NCBI GenBank assembly: GCA_013372975.1
Contig: JABXIS010000036.1
Coordinates: 1-64,000, forward strand
Length of the DNA stretch: 64,000 nucleotides
Reading direction: 5' to 3'
Source of the DNA: Alphaproteobacteria bacterium
GTDB taxonomy: Bacteria > Pseudomonadota > Alphaproteobacteria > Sphingomonadales > Kordiimonadaceae
Numbering within the stretch: position 1 is the first letter of the stretch; each line of letters opens with the position of its first letter. The notes below the pieces were generated by a model. The model saw only the letters and a list, made by a program, of their open reading frames with translations. It was not told the DNA's origin and ran no database searches. The position numbers were made by a program, and so were the translations under genes. Of this stretch, positions 26,101 through 35,098 are shown piece by piece.

Positions 26101-26865
26101 ATGTCCCTCTCCGATAATGACCTTATAGAAGAACTGCGCACCGAAGCCATTGATACGGTGGAAGACCGATTGCACAACCTTACGCAGGCTGTGGCAGATT
26201 TCCAGGCTGGTATCATCAACGGGAACGACGCTCTTGCGGCGATTCGCCTTGAGGCGCATTCGCTCAAGTCTGTGGCAGCCAGTTTCGAGATGAAGGCCTT
26301 GAAGGTGATGTGTCACCGTTTTGAAGATTATTTCTTCAACATGAAGGAACTTACAGAGGGAGCTTGTAAGGACATCCTGTTTTACGCCGACCGCATGTCT
26401 GAGTGTCTGGATGCCTTTGTGAATCATCGGGAGATCGATGTTTCCCAGATGATGCGGAAACTGCCTAACAAGGGTGGTTTTGAGGTGGGTGATATCACCG
26501 TAACCGATATCGAGGTGATGCTGGTGATGGAGCCGGGCATTGCCACCAAGATTGTAACCCGCGAGCTTCTGGAATGCGGATATCGGATGATCAATGTGGC
26601 GTCCACGCTGGATGCAATCCAGTTGATACCATCCATGAAGCCAGATGCGGTGATTGTGTCGCGGGTGATGCCAGAACTGACCGGGATCGACCTTGCTTGC
26701 GCGCTCCGTGCCATGCCCACCACACGGGACATACCGGTGGCCCTGATTGCCACTGATCAGAAAGAGAAATACAAGGACCTGCCGTCAGACGTGCCTGTTC
26801 TCAGGAAAGGCAGCAACTTTGCCGACGATGTGGCCGATGTATTTGTGGAGCTGGGTATCCTTTAG
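26101..26865 (+). CDS. Hpt-domain protein fused to a degenerate receiver
   Basis: Residues about 25-115 look like a histidine phosphotransfer domain: the AHSLKSVAAS motif supplies a phosphorylatable His, surrounded by helices. Residues about 130-254 fold as a receiver by pattern, but the acidic pair is lost (VMLVMEPG) and the phospho-Asp is Ser (AVIVSRVMPELTG); the Thr (LIATDQ) and Lys (VLRKGSN) persist. So the receiver probably cannot be phosphorylated and may bind another regulator instead. GAAGGT precedes the ATG. No kinase is adjacent, and a DivK/PleD-type phosphorelay is only a guess from proximity. Confidence 0.7.
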   Translation: MSLSDNDLIEELRTEAIDTVEDRLHNLTQAVADFQAGIINGNDALAAIRLEAHSLKSVAASFEMKALKVMCHRFEDYFFNMKELTEGACKDILFYADRMSECLDAFVNHREIDVSQMMRKLPNKGGFEVGDITVTDIEVMLVMEPGIATKIVTRELLECGYRMINVASTLDAIQLIPSMKPDAVIVSRVMPELTGIDLACALRAMPTTRDIPVALIATDQKEKYKDLPSDVPVLRKGSNFADDVADVFVELGIL

Positions 26866-26892
26866 CCCCGCATGCATGCAGCGAGCAGAAGG

Positions 26893-26917
26893 AAGGCGCC
26901 CTTATCGGCGCCTTTTG
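26893..26917 (+). terminator. Terminator of the Hpt gene overlapping the rnr stop
   Basis: AAGGCGCC, six bases and GGCGCCTTTT make an 8-bp stem with a T tract on the plus strand. The minus-strand rnr stop codon lies in the loop, so rnr coding sequence forms one arm. Confidence 0.7.
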
Positions 26918-29223
26918 CTTGTTCCGGGCTTGCCAGGTTTGTTGCCGCCCCTGCCGCGGTTTTTGGGTTTTCCGCCTTTGGCATTCCTGGGTCGATCATG
27001 CCGGCGGGAAAGCTTCGCTGCGCGCTTGCGGTCCTGAGCCTCTGCTGATTCGTCGGTAACGAGCGAGAGCTTCAAGCCACCGGTGAACTTGTTGGCTTCT
27101 TCAAGCCGCACTTCCACACGGTCACCCAGCCTGAATTCTTCGCCAAAACGTTCACCCACCAGGCGGTGATTGGCCTCGTCATGCTCGTAGAAGTCTGCAC
27201 CCAGTTCGGAAATGGGGATCAGCCCATCGCCGCCGGAAGGTTCTAGTGCCACAAACAGGCCGAAGCGGGTAACACCTGTGATGCGCCCGACAAATTCGTC
27301 GCCCACATGGTCTGCAAGGTAGTTGGCCAGATAGCGGTCAGTGCTGTCCCGCTCGGCCGCCATGGCGCGGCGTTCGGTGTTTGAAATTTGCTCGCCAATG
27401 GCTGTCAGCTCGTCCATCTCGGCGTCAGTCATGCCGTCTTTGCCCAGTTTCAGAGCCCGGATAAGGCCCCGGTGCACGATCAGGTCGGCATACCGGCGGA
27501 TAGGCGACGTGAAATGCGCATAGCGGGGCAGGGCAAGGCCAAAGTGGCCCATATTGTCAGGCCCATAGTATGCCTGTGTCTGGGATCTGAGGACCACGTC
27601 ATTCACCAATTGTTCGTGCGTGGTGCCCTTCACCTTATGGAGAATGCCGTTGAACAGCCGCGGCATCATTACCGCGCCCTTGGCCAGGTTAAGGTCCATG
27701 GTGCGCAGGAAATCACGCAGGCTTTCCAGTTTGTCCATCGGTGGTTCTTCGTGAACCCGGTACATGGTGGGCAGGCGATGTTTCTCCATCTCTTCTGCCG
27801 CACACACGTTGGCCGAGATCATCATCTCTTCCACAACACGGTGGGCGTCAAACCGTTCCCTGAGCGTAATGGCTTTCACATGGCCATGATCATCCAGCTC
27901 GATGCGGCGTTCCGGCAGATCCAGATCAAGCGGTTCCCGTTTGGCCCGTGCTTCCATAATGGCGCGGAAGGCGCCCCAAAGCGGTTTTAGAACAGGCTCC
28001 AGCAGTGGCTCGGTGATATCATTTGGCAGGCCGTCGATCGCTGCTTGCGCTTCAGTGTAGCTAACGTTCGCGGCGCTTTTCATCAGGCCGCGCACAAACT
28101 TGTGGCGGATTTTGTTGCCGCTCGCGTCAAACCACATATGAACGGCCATACAGGCGCGCTCCACGCCTGGCATCAGGCTGCATAGGTCAGCCGACAGGGC
28201 CTCGGGCAGCATCGGCACCACCCGGTCAGGGAAATAGCAGCTGTTGCCGCGCTTGAGTGCCTCGCGGTCCAGTGCGCTTTCAGGGGTCACATAGTGGGCC
28301 ACATCTGCGATGGCCACAATCGCGTGCCAACCGCCTTTATTTTCGGGGTTAGTATCCGCTTCGGCCCATATGGCATCGTCATGATCGCGCGCATCGGCGG
28401 GGTCGATGGTAATCAAGGGGATATCGCGGAGGTCCGTGCGTTTGCCGAGCGCGACGGGCTTTGCGTCTTCTGCTTGCTTGATCACATCTGCCGGGAACTC
28501 GTAGGGGATATCGTGCGCGTGAATGGCAATCATGCTGATGGCCTTGGCGCTGGATATATCATCCAGGCGTTCCTTGATGCGTACGCGCTTTGGGCCCATG
28601 TCGCGGCGGGATTTCACCGGGTCCGCCAGCACAAGCTCGCCTTCCTTGGCGCCGGCGGTATCATCGCGGTCCACCCAATATTCGTCGCGGTTCTTCTTGT
28701 CGATCGGATGCACACGGCCGCCGTTTTCGTTGCCGTGGAAGATACCCATCACGGCGCGCGGCGCTGGCTTCAGTACCTTGATCACGCTGGCGCGGTAGAT
28801 GGGCGGGTCGTCCTTGATCGGTGTTAGGCGCACAAGGGCCCGGTCGCCACGCCCGAGGGCTGGCGCGCCCTTACCACGGCCGCGTTTCTTTTCCTGCAGA
28901 TAGATGGTGGGGGCAGGGCCATCCCCTTCCATATTCACAGGCTTCACAAGCACATCGCCATGTTTGTCCGTGCCGGCAAATTCCACAACCTGCACATTGG
29001 GCAGGCGGTCAGCGGGCCGAAGGGCGTGGCTCGGGTCCTTCGCGAGAAGGCCGGCTTCCGTCAGTTCGCGCAGAAGCTTTTTCAGGAGAACCTTGTCTGG
29101 CCCCTTGATCGCAAAGCCACGAGCAATATCGCGTTTGGTTACTTTGCCGTGTGGGAAGTTGCGGACGAAATCCATGATCTCGTCTTTGGTTGGCAGGTGG
29201 CCGGGCTCTGTTTTACGCGCCAA
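26902..29223 (-). CDS. rnr: Ribonuclease R
   Basis: A 773-residue 3'-5' exoribonuclease of the RNB family. It shows an N-terminal winged-helix region, cold-shock domains, the catalytic RNB domain with ITIDPADARDHDDAIW (four Asp) and a C-terminal S1 domain followed by a Lys/Arg/Gly-rich tail. I choose TTG at 29223, because its product ARKTEPGHLPTKDEIMDF matches the usual RNase R start and AAAGGA lies upstream; the longer frame runs into a repeat. It degrades structured RNA and mRNA decay intermediates. Genes upstream are topA and dprA. Confidence 0.95.
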   Translation of the reverse strand: MARKTEPGHLPTKDEIMDFVRNFPHGKVTKRDIARGFAIKGPDKVLLKKLLRELTEAGLLAKDPSHALRPADRLPNVQVVEFAGTDKHGDVLVKPVNMEGDGPAPTIYLQEKKRGRGKGAPALGRGDRALVRLTPIKDDPPIYRASVIKVLKPAPRAVMGIFHGNENGGRVHPIDKKNRDEYWVDRDDTAGAKEGELVLADPVKSRRDMGPKRVRIKERLDDISSAKAISMIAIHAHDIPYEFPADVIKQAEDAKPVALGKRTDLRDIPLITIDPADARDHDDAIWAEADTNPENKGGWHAIVAIADVAHYVTPESALDREALKRGNSCYFPDRVVPMLPEALSADLCSLMPGVERACMAVHMWFDASGNKIRHKFVRGLMKSAANVSYTEAQAAIDGLPNDITEPLLEPVLKPLWGAFRAIMEARAKREPLDLDLPERRIELDDHGHVKAITLRERFDAHRVVEEMMISANVCAAEEMEKHRLPTMYRVHEEPPMDKLESLRDFLRTMDLNLAKGAVMMPRLFNGILHKVKGTTHEQLVNDVVLRSQTQAYYGPDNMGHFGLALPRYAHFTSPIRRYADLIVHRGLIRALKLGKDGMTDAEMDELTAIGEQISNTERRAMAAERDSTDRYLANYLADHVGDEFVGRITGVTRFGLFVALEPSGGDGLIPISELGADFYEHDEANHRLVGERFGEEFRLGDRVEVRLEEANKFTGGLKLSLVTDESAEAQDRKRAAKLSRRHDRPRNAKGGKPKNRGRGGNKPGKPGTSKRRR

Positions 29224-29249
29224 GGGCGGTGTCCTTTCGGGAAGTGCCG

Positions 29250-29287
29250 CGTCATTCCGGGCAAGCGTAGCGCGATCCGGAATCTTT
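29250..29287 (+). repeat. Dispersed palindromic repeat, copy 1
   Basis: CGTCATTCCGG, a variable centre and CCGGAATCTTT form an internal inverted repeat (ATTCCGG with CCGGAAT). It carries a GANTC site (GAATC). Elements of this kind are widespread in alphaproteobacterial genomes. It is one of two opposed copies in the topA-rnr gap. Confidence 0.7.
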
Positions 29288-29308
29288 GTCAGGCAAAGTC
29301 TTTCCATT

Positions 29309-29338
29309 AAAGAGATTCCGGCTTTCGCCAGAATGACG
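29309..29338 (-). repeat. Dispersed palindromic repeat, copy 2 (opposite orientation)
   Basis: Read on the minus strand it begins CGTCATTCTGGCGAAAGCC and ends CCGGAATCTCTTT, a variant of copy 1. ATTCCGGC and GCCAGAAT form a stem with one mismatch. Together the copies form an inverted pair that could fold in the topA-rnr transcript. Confidence 0.7.
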
Positions 29339-29346
29339 ATAACGCC

Positions 29347-31917
29347 TTATGACGCCTTTTTCTTCGCGGGCGCTTTTTTCTTGGCAGGCGCCTTTTTCTT
29401 TGCAGCAGGCTTTTTCTTCGACGCCTTGGCTGCCAGCCACTCAAGCGCCTGTTCCATTGTCACGCTTTCAGGCTCAGTACCTTTTGGCAGCGTGGCGTTG
29501 GTGCGTTTGTGATTGACATACGGCCCATAACGACCATCGAGAACGCGCACAGCATCACCATCTTCCGGATGTTCGCCCAGTTCCTTTAGAACCGTTTTGC
29601 TACCGCCTTTCTTGGCTGCCGCGTCAGCCACAAGGGAAACCGCGCGGTTGAGCCCAACGGTGAATACTTCCTCGGATGACTGAAGTTTTGCAAACGTGCC
29701 GTCATGCGCCACATAAGGACCATAGCGCCCAATAGCTGACGTGATCATCTTGCCACTTTCAGGGTGGGTGCCTACCTCGCGTGGCAGAGCCAAAAGCGCC
29801 AGCGCCTTATCGAGATCCAGATCGCCCTGGTCCATATCTTTCGGGATAGACGCGCGCTTGGGTTTTTCACCCTTCTGGGCCTCACCAACCTGAATATAGG
29901 GGCCGAAGCGTCCTGTGCGGATGCTGATTGGCTCGCCGCTTTCCGGGTCGTTGCCTAATACGCTCGGCTCATCGCTGTTGCCATCACCTCCGTTTGCGTC
30001 CCCTTTTGAGCCAAACTGGCGTGTGTATCCGCATTCCGGATAGTTGGAGCAACCGATGAAGGCGCCATAGCGGCTTGTTTTCAGCCCCAGACGACCATCG
30101 TCACATTTCGGGCATTTGCGTGCGCTCTCAACTTCCTTGGCATCCGGGAACATCATATGTTCAAGGAACTCGTCCAAAGCGTCGATCACCACTGCGTTAC
30201 GAACGCCAATAATCTCTTCTGTTTTCGGCTTGAAGGCGTTCCAGAAGTCGGACAACACTTTCTTCCAGTCTTCCTTGCCGTCTGAGATATGGTCAAGCTG
30301 TTCTTCCAGGTTCGCCGTGAAATCATATTCCACATAGCGGGTGAAGAATTTCTCAAGGAAAGCTGTAACCAATCGGCCCTTGTCGTCAGGGATGAAGCGG
30401 TTGCGCTCCATATGCACATAAGACCGGTCGCGCAGCACGGAAAGGATGGACGCATAAGTGGAAGGGCGGCCAATACCCAGCTCTTCCATGCGCTTCACGA
30501 GGCTTGCCTCTGTAAAGCGCGGCGGTGCGTCGGTGAAATGCTGTTTCGGCAGCACTTCTTCCAGCGCCAACACTTCACCTTCCTTGACCGCAGGCAGGCG
30601 GGCTTCGTCTTCGTCTGCCTCGTCGTCCTTGCCTTCCTGATAGACAGAAAGGAAACCATCGAACTGGATCACGGTGCCGGTTGCACGAAGTTCAGCGCTT
30701 TGGTCACCGTTCAGGATGGTTACGGTGGTGCGCTCTGCAACCGCGCTTTCCATCTGGCTGGCCATTGTCCGGCGCCAGATCAGTTCATACAGCTTCTTCT
30801 CGTCCGCATCCAAAGTGTGCGACACATCTGATGGCGTGCGCATCGGATCGGTCGGGCGGATCGCCTCGTGCGCTTCCTGGGCGTTCTTGGCTTTGGTTTT
30901 ATAAACACGCGGGCTGTCAGGCAGATATTTGTCGCCATAGCGGCTGCCAATCAGGCCACGGGTGGCATTCAAGGCTTCCTGCGCAATGGTAACACCATCT
31001 GTACGCATGTAGGTGATAAGGCCGGTTACTTCGCCGTCAATCGGCTTGCCCTCATACAGGCTTTGGGCAACGCGCATGGTTTTCTGTGCCGGGAAGCCAA
31101 GCTTGCGCGCCGCTTCCTGTTGAAGGGTTGACGTGGTGAACGGCGGTTGCGGATGGCGGCGGGCAGGTTTGCGCTCAACGGCAGATACCTTCAACGGGCC
31201 CCTTTCAACCAGGGCAGCTGCGCTTTTCGCGCTGGCCTCATCATTGAGGTCATATTTGGTGAGCTTGTTACCCTGCATGGCAAACAGGCGCGCCATGAAG
31301 CTTTTGCCTGCGTCGCCTTTCACGCCAGCTTCAACCGTCCAATATTCCTGCGCGACGAATTTTTCGATTTCATTCTCGCGCTCGCAGATCAACCTAAGTG
31401 CCACAGATTGCACACGACCAGCTGACCGGGCACCCGGCAGCTTGCGCCACAATACGGGCGAAAGCGTAAAGCCCACCAGATAATCCAGCGCGCGGCGCGC
31501 CAAATAGGCATGCACCAGCTCGTCATCCAGATCGCGTGGTTCGGCCATCGCTTTCAGGATCGCAGATTTGGTAATCTCGTTAAACACAACGCGCTTAACG
31601 GCAACGTCCTTCAAAGCTTTCTTTTTATTCAGCACTTCCAGTACGTGCCAGCTGATGGCTTCCCCTTCGCGGTCGGGGTCAGTTGCAAGGAACAGTTTAT
31701 CAGCGCCTTTTACTGCATTGGCGATGTCGGTCAGTCGTTTGTTCGAATCGCGGTCAACTACCCAGTCCATGGCAAAATCTTCGTCCGGCTTCACCGAACC
31801 GTCCTTGGCAGGCAGGTCCCTGACATGGCCAAAACTGGCTAAGACCTTGTAATCCTTACCAAGATACTTGTTGATTGTTTTTGCCTTCGACGGCGATTCC
31901 ACGATTACGACGTTCAT
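29347..31917 (-). CDS. topA: DNA topoisomerase I
   Basis: Type IA topoisomerase of 856 residues, relaxing negative supercoils. A Toprim domain starts at VVIVESPSKAKTI; the catalytic Tyr is in ITYMRTDG. One zinc-binding segment (CPKC and CSNYPEC) follows, and three topoisomerase C-terminal repeats are marked by GRFGPY/GRYGPY. The C-terminus ends in a Lys-Ala-rich tail (several KKKAPA units), which may bind DNA. It follows dprA on the same strand; rnr follows after a 123-base gap with two repeats. Confidence 0.97.
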   Translation of the reverse strand: MNVVIVESPSKAKTINKYLGKDYKVLASFGHVRDLPAKDGSVKPDEDFAMDWVVDRDSNKRLTDIANAVKGADKLFLATDPDREGEAISWHVLEVLNKKKALKDVAVKRVVFNEITKSAILKAMAEPRDLDDELVHAYLARRALDYLVGFTLSPVLWRKLPGARSAGRVQSVALRLICERENEIEKFVAQEYWTVEAGVKGDAGKSFMARLFAMQGNKLTKYDLNDEASAKSAAALVERGPLKVSAVERKPARRHPQPPFTTSTLQQEAARKLGFPAQKTMRVAQSLYEGKPIDGEVTGLITYMRTDGVTIAQEALNATRGLIGSRYGDKYLPDSPRVYKTKAKNAQEAHEAIRPTDPMRTPSDVSHTLDADEKKLYELIWRRTMASQMESAVAERTTVTILNGDQSAELRATGTVIQFDGFLSVYQEGKDDEADEDEARLPAVKEGEVLALEEVLPKQHFTDAPPRFTEASLVKRMEELGIGRPSTYASILSVLRDRSYVHMERNRFIPDDKGRLVTAFLEKFFTRYVEYDFTANLEEQLDHISDGKEDWKKVLSDFWNAFKPKTEEIIGVRNAVVIDALDEFLEHMMFPDAKEVESARKCPKCDDGRLGLKTSRYGAFIGCSNYPECGYTRQFGSKGDANGGDGNSDEPSVLGNDPESGEPISIRTGRFGPYIQVGEAQKGEKPKRASIPKDMDQGDLDLDKALALLALPREVGTHPESGKMITSAIGRYGPYVAHDGTFAKLQSSEEVFTVGLNRAVSLVADAAAKKGGSKTVLKELGEHPEDGDAVRVLDGRYGPYVNHKRTNATLPKGTEPESVTMEQALEWLAAKASKKKPAAKKKAPAKKKAPAKKKAS

Positions 31918-32015
31918 ACGTCTGCCCGTTCCTTACTTTATATATAGGCGCCATTTTGCGCTTGGTCTTTGCTTTCACCTAGTTCGAAGCGGCCTTCATT
32001 GCAATGGCCTTCTTG

Positions 32016-33194
32016 TTATTCGCCGTAAATTCGACTCACACGCCCCCCGCTATGACGGGTTATTTTGCCCGCGAGTTCCAGTTCCAGAAATGAGGACAAC
32101 ACCTCGTCCGCCGGGGCGCCTGACAGCCTGACGATATCATCCACATGGATGGGGGTATCTGACAGGAAGGAGAGAAGGTCGGTTCCACCATCCCGTGGTA
32201 CGACTGATTGAAACTGTGCCGGGGAAGGGCACTCTTTGGGCCCTATGGCAGGCGTGATGTGTGCCCTTTCCTCCGTGGTGCCCTTTGTGTGCCCCTCTGG
32301 AGCCCATTGGTCCTGCCAGGGCCTGAGTTCGGCCAGAATATCTTCTGCACTTTCGACAAGGATTGCCCCATCCTTGATCAGCCTGTTACCGCCTCTGGCG
32401 CGTGGGTCCAGGGGCGCGCCTGGCACTGCAAACACATCTCGTCCCTGTTCAGCGGCAAACCGTGCAGTGATCAGGGAACCGGATTTGATGGCGGCCTCCA
32501 CAACCAGCACGCCGTCTGAAAGGCCGGATATCAGCCGGTTCCGGCGGGGGAAGTGGCGGGCTTGCGGGCGGGTGCCCAGTGGCATCTCCGACACCAGAAG
32601 GCCGATGTCGGCGATTTTCTCTTGCAGCGCCTTGTTTTCCGGCGGGTAATGGATATCCAACCCGCCAGCCACACAAGCGATGGTGCCTGCCTTCAGCGAC
32701 GCTTGATGGGCCGCAGTATCAATGCCGCGCGCCAGGCCTGAAACAATGGTCACCTTCGCTTCAGCCAGTTTGGCGGCGATCTGGCTGGTGAATTTCATGC
32801 CCGCCGCGCTGGCGTTGCGGGCGCCGACAATCCCAACTGATAGGCTGGCCAAATGTTCCGTGTTCCCCTTTACCAGCAGCACCGGTGGCGCGTCGTCTGT
32901 GGCGGCAAGCCTCTCTGGATAGGGTGCAGTCCCCAAAAACAGGACCCTGGCACCGAAGCGTTCGATTTGATCCAGTTCAGCCTCACAGGCTTGTAAAGAT
33001 GGTGGGGAAAGGGGGCGTTTCCGACCATTGATTTTGGATAATTCAACTGCCCCTTCAATGGCTTGTGTACCACTTCCAAACTTTTCGATCAGGGCGCGAA
33101 ACAAGACCGGCCCCACTCCGTCAGTACGCATGAGCTGCAGCCTTGCAAGCTTTTCCTGATCAGAAAATTGATTGGATGTTTCCGTTTTGTTCAT
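32016..33194 (-). CDS. dprA: DNA processing protein DprA
   Basis: DprA loads RecA on incoming single-stranded DNA. The 392-residue protein has an N-terminal helical domain, the Rossmann-like core with GIVGARNASAAG, SGLARGIDTAAHQAS and FPRRNRLISGLSDGVLVVEA, and a C-terminal winged helix (about 330-392). All typical motifs are intact. It lies between plsY and topA. Its presence is common and does not by itself show natural competence. Confidence 0.96.
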   Translation of the reverse strand: MNKTETSNQFSDQEKLARLQLMRTDGVGPVLFRALIEKFGSGTQAIEGAVELSKINGRKRPLSPPSLQACEAELDQIERFGARVLFLGTAPYPERLAATDDAPPVLLVKGNTEHLASLSVGIVGARNASAAGMKFTSQIAAKLAEAKVTIVSGLARGIDTAAHQASLKAGTIACVAGGLDIHYPPENKALQEKIADIGLLVSEMPLGTRPQARHFPRRNRLISGLSDGVLVVEAAIKSGSLITARFAAEQGRDVFAVPGAPLDPRARGGNRLIKDGAILVESAEDILAELRPWQDQWAPEGHTKGTTEERAHITPAIGPKECPSPAQFQSVVPRDGGTDLLSFLSDTPIHVDDIVRLSGAPADEVLSSFLELELAGKITRHSGGRVSRIYGE

Positions 33195-33251
33195 GTTGGC
33201 ACAGTGGCCAAAACAGCGGCTGAAGTCAATCTCTGGTATAGGGATGCAATG

Positions 33252-33854
33252 CTATTGCTTGTCTTTTTTGCCGATTTTGGGCTCTTCGCCCTTCATCAGG
33301 CGGGCGATATTTTCACGGTGCCGGATATAGATCACCAGTGTCATGAAGGCGATGAAGATCCAGCTTTCGGGCCCTACCAGATAGAAACTGACCAACGGCG
33401 CCAGAAGGGACGCCACCAGCGCAGAAAGGGAGGAAATGCGGAAAACAGCTGCCATTGCCACCCATATGATGCCGCAGGTCAGGCCAAGAAGCGGGCTGAT
33501 GGCAAACAGGGTGCCATAGAAAGTTGCAACACCCTTGCCGCCCTTGAATTTGAGATAGATCGGGAAACAGTGGCCAATGAAGGCCGCGGCACCGGCAAGG
33601 GGAGCGAGGGTTGGGTCGATGAAATAGCGGGTGAGCAGAACGGCTATAGCGCCTTTGCCCGCATCCATGATCAGGGTGGCAAGCGCTAGGTCCTTACGGC
33701 CTGTCCGCAACACGTTGGTGGCGCCGATGTTGCCAGAACCCACATTCCTGATGTCGCCCAGACCGGCCACCTTTGTGAACAAAAGCCCGAAAGGCACTGA
33801 TCCAAGCAGGTAGCTAAACCCTAGTACCAGTACCATTTCCCCCGAATATGCCAT
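33252..33854 (-). CDS. plsY: Glycerol-3-phosphate acyltransferase PlsY
   Basis: An inner-membrane enzyme that transfers an acyl group from acyl-phosphate to glycerol 3-phosphate. The 200-residue protein has several membrane helices and the three PlsY loops: SVPFGLL, GSGNIGATNVLR and KFKGGKGVATF. The start is the ATG two bases after the pyrC stop, giving the family's normal N-terminus. It belongs to the pyrB-pyrC-plsY-dprA-topA-rnr run. No plsX is in the window. Confidence 0.95.
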   Translation of the reverse strand: MAYSGEMVLVLGFSYLLGSVPFGLLFTKVAGLGDIRNVGSGNIGATNVLRTGRKDLALATLIMDAGKGAIAVLLTRYFIDPTLAPLAGAAAFIGHCFPIYLKFKGGKGVATFYGTLFAISPLLGLTCGIIWVAMAAVFRISSLSALVASLLAPLVSFYLVGPESWIFIAFMTLVIYIRHRENIARLMKGEEPKIGKKDKQ

Positions 33855-33856
33855 GC

Positions 33857-35098
33857 CTATTCCCCGCCAAAGAGCGTCACACCGCCCACAATTGTCTGCC
33901 AAACCTGCCCCTGAACGGGCAATGTGTCAAATGGTGTGTTCTTGGCACTGGCACGGAAGGCCTCGCGGTCTATGCGCCATGGCTTCTCCGGCTCGAAGAT
34001 GACCAGATCAGCGGGTGCGCCCGCTTCGAGGCGGCCACCCGGCAGGCCCAGAAGGTCAGCCGGCGTGGATGTCAGCGCTTTCAATACTGCCATCATTTCA
34101 ATTTTTCCGGCATGCATGGGTGCGAGTGCGAGGGCGAGAAGTGTTTCAAAGCCAACGATGCCCGCCGCGGCCTGGCCATATGGCAGGCGCTTCACATCTT
34201 CGCTTTTCGGATCGTGGTCGCTGACGATCGTGTCAATCGTGCCGTCAGCCAGCCCTTCGATCAGCGCAAGCCTGTCCTCTTCCGACCGAAGCGGAGGGCT
34301 GACCTTGGCGAAAGTCCGGTAACCTTCGAGGGCATTATCATTGAGGTGCAGATAATGAGGCGCTGTGGAGCAGGACACCTTGGCCCCACGGGCCTTCGCA
34401 GCCCGCACGGCCTCTACGCCCGCGCGGGAGGAGATCAGCGCGAAATGGACTGGCGTGCCTGTCATCTCGCTCAGGCGTGCATCGCGTTCGATCTGGATTA
34501 CTTCCGCCACGGCCGGAATGCCGGCAAAACCAAGGCGTGTAGCAATCTCGCCTTCATGGGCGATGCCGCCGTTTGCTAGCCCGCGATCTTGCGGGAACTG
34601 GACAATCAGGGCACCAAAATAGCCCGCATATTCCAGAAGCCTGCGCATCACCTGGCTATCGGAGACAGGCTGGCGACAATCGGTGAAGGCTACGGCCCCT
34701 GAGGCTTGCATCTGCCCCAGTTCAGCCAGCTCGCGGCCTTCCATGCCGCGCGTTGCTGCGCCCATCGGGTATACATTTACGCTATGGGCGTTTTCTGCAC
34801 GCCGACGAATGCGTTCAACCACAGGGTCACTGTCAATCAGGCTGGTTTGGTCTGGTTGCAGGACAATGGTTGTGATGCCGCCTGCAAGCGCTGCTTCCGC
34901 GTCAACCGCGTGGGCGCGCATATCGATAAAGCCGGGGCACAGGATGCGGCCCTTACAGTCGACCACCTTGGCGCCTTCGGGCACGGTAGTGTTGGCACCA
35001 AATTCGCGAATTTTGCCGCCATCCGTGATCAGCGTGCCTTTTTCGTCAAGGCCTGTTGCCGGATCGATCAGGCGTGCATTTGTATATGCTGTTATCAT
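33857..35098 (-). CDS. pyrC: Degenerate dihydroorotase (PyrC'/PyrX-like)
   Basis: By overall pattern this 413-residue protein is a class I dihydroorotase, but key metal ligands look lost. The HxH motif is D59-M-R-A-H: the first His is Arg and the substrate-binding Arg is absent because the following loop is short. The position of the third His reads QFPQD. The late His in STAPHYL and the Asp in IVSDHDPKS remain. It overlaps pyrB by ATGA. Such inactive partners (PyrX) are known to structure aspartate transcarbamoylase complexes, and this is the likeliest role; a true catalytic enzyme would then be encoded elsewhere. Confidence 0.82.
   Translation of the reverse strand: MITAYTNARLIDPATGLDEKGTLITDGGKIREFGANTTVPEGAKVVDCKGRILCPGFIDMRAHAVDAEAALAGGITTIVLQPDQTSLIDSDPVVERIRRRAENAHSVNVYPMGAATRGMEGRELAELGQMQASGAVAFTDCRQPVSDSQVMRRLLEYAGYFGALIVQFPQDRGLANGGIAHEGEIATRLGFAGIPAVAEVIQIERDARLSEMTGTPVHFALISSRAGVEAVRAAKARGAKVSCSTAPHYLHLNDNALEGYRTFAKVSPPLRSEEDRLALIEGLADGTIDTIVSDHDPKSEDVKRLPYGQAAAGIVGFETLLALALAPMHAGKIEMMAVLKALTSTPADLLGLPGGRLEAGAPADLVIFEPEKPWRIDREAFRASAKNTPFDTLPVQGQVWQTIVGGVTLFGGE

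Noticed and set aside
29224-29346. Insertion-sequence ends or CRISPR spacer unit in the topA-rnr gap
   Set aside because: There are only two opposed copies without a transposase, direct duplications or regular spacing; a dispersed palindromic repeat explains them.
33857-35098. Frameshift or sequencing error in pyrC
   Set aside because: The frame is continuous, has full length and conserved flanks; the missing ligands fit a known class of inactive homologues.
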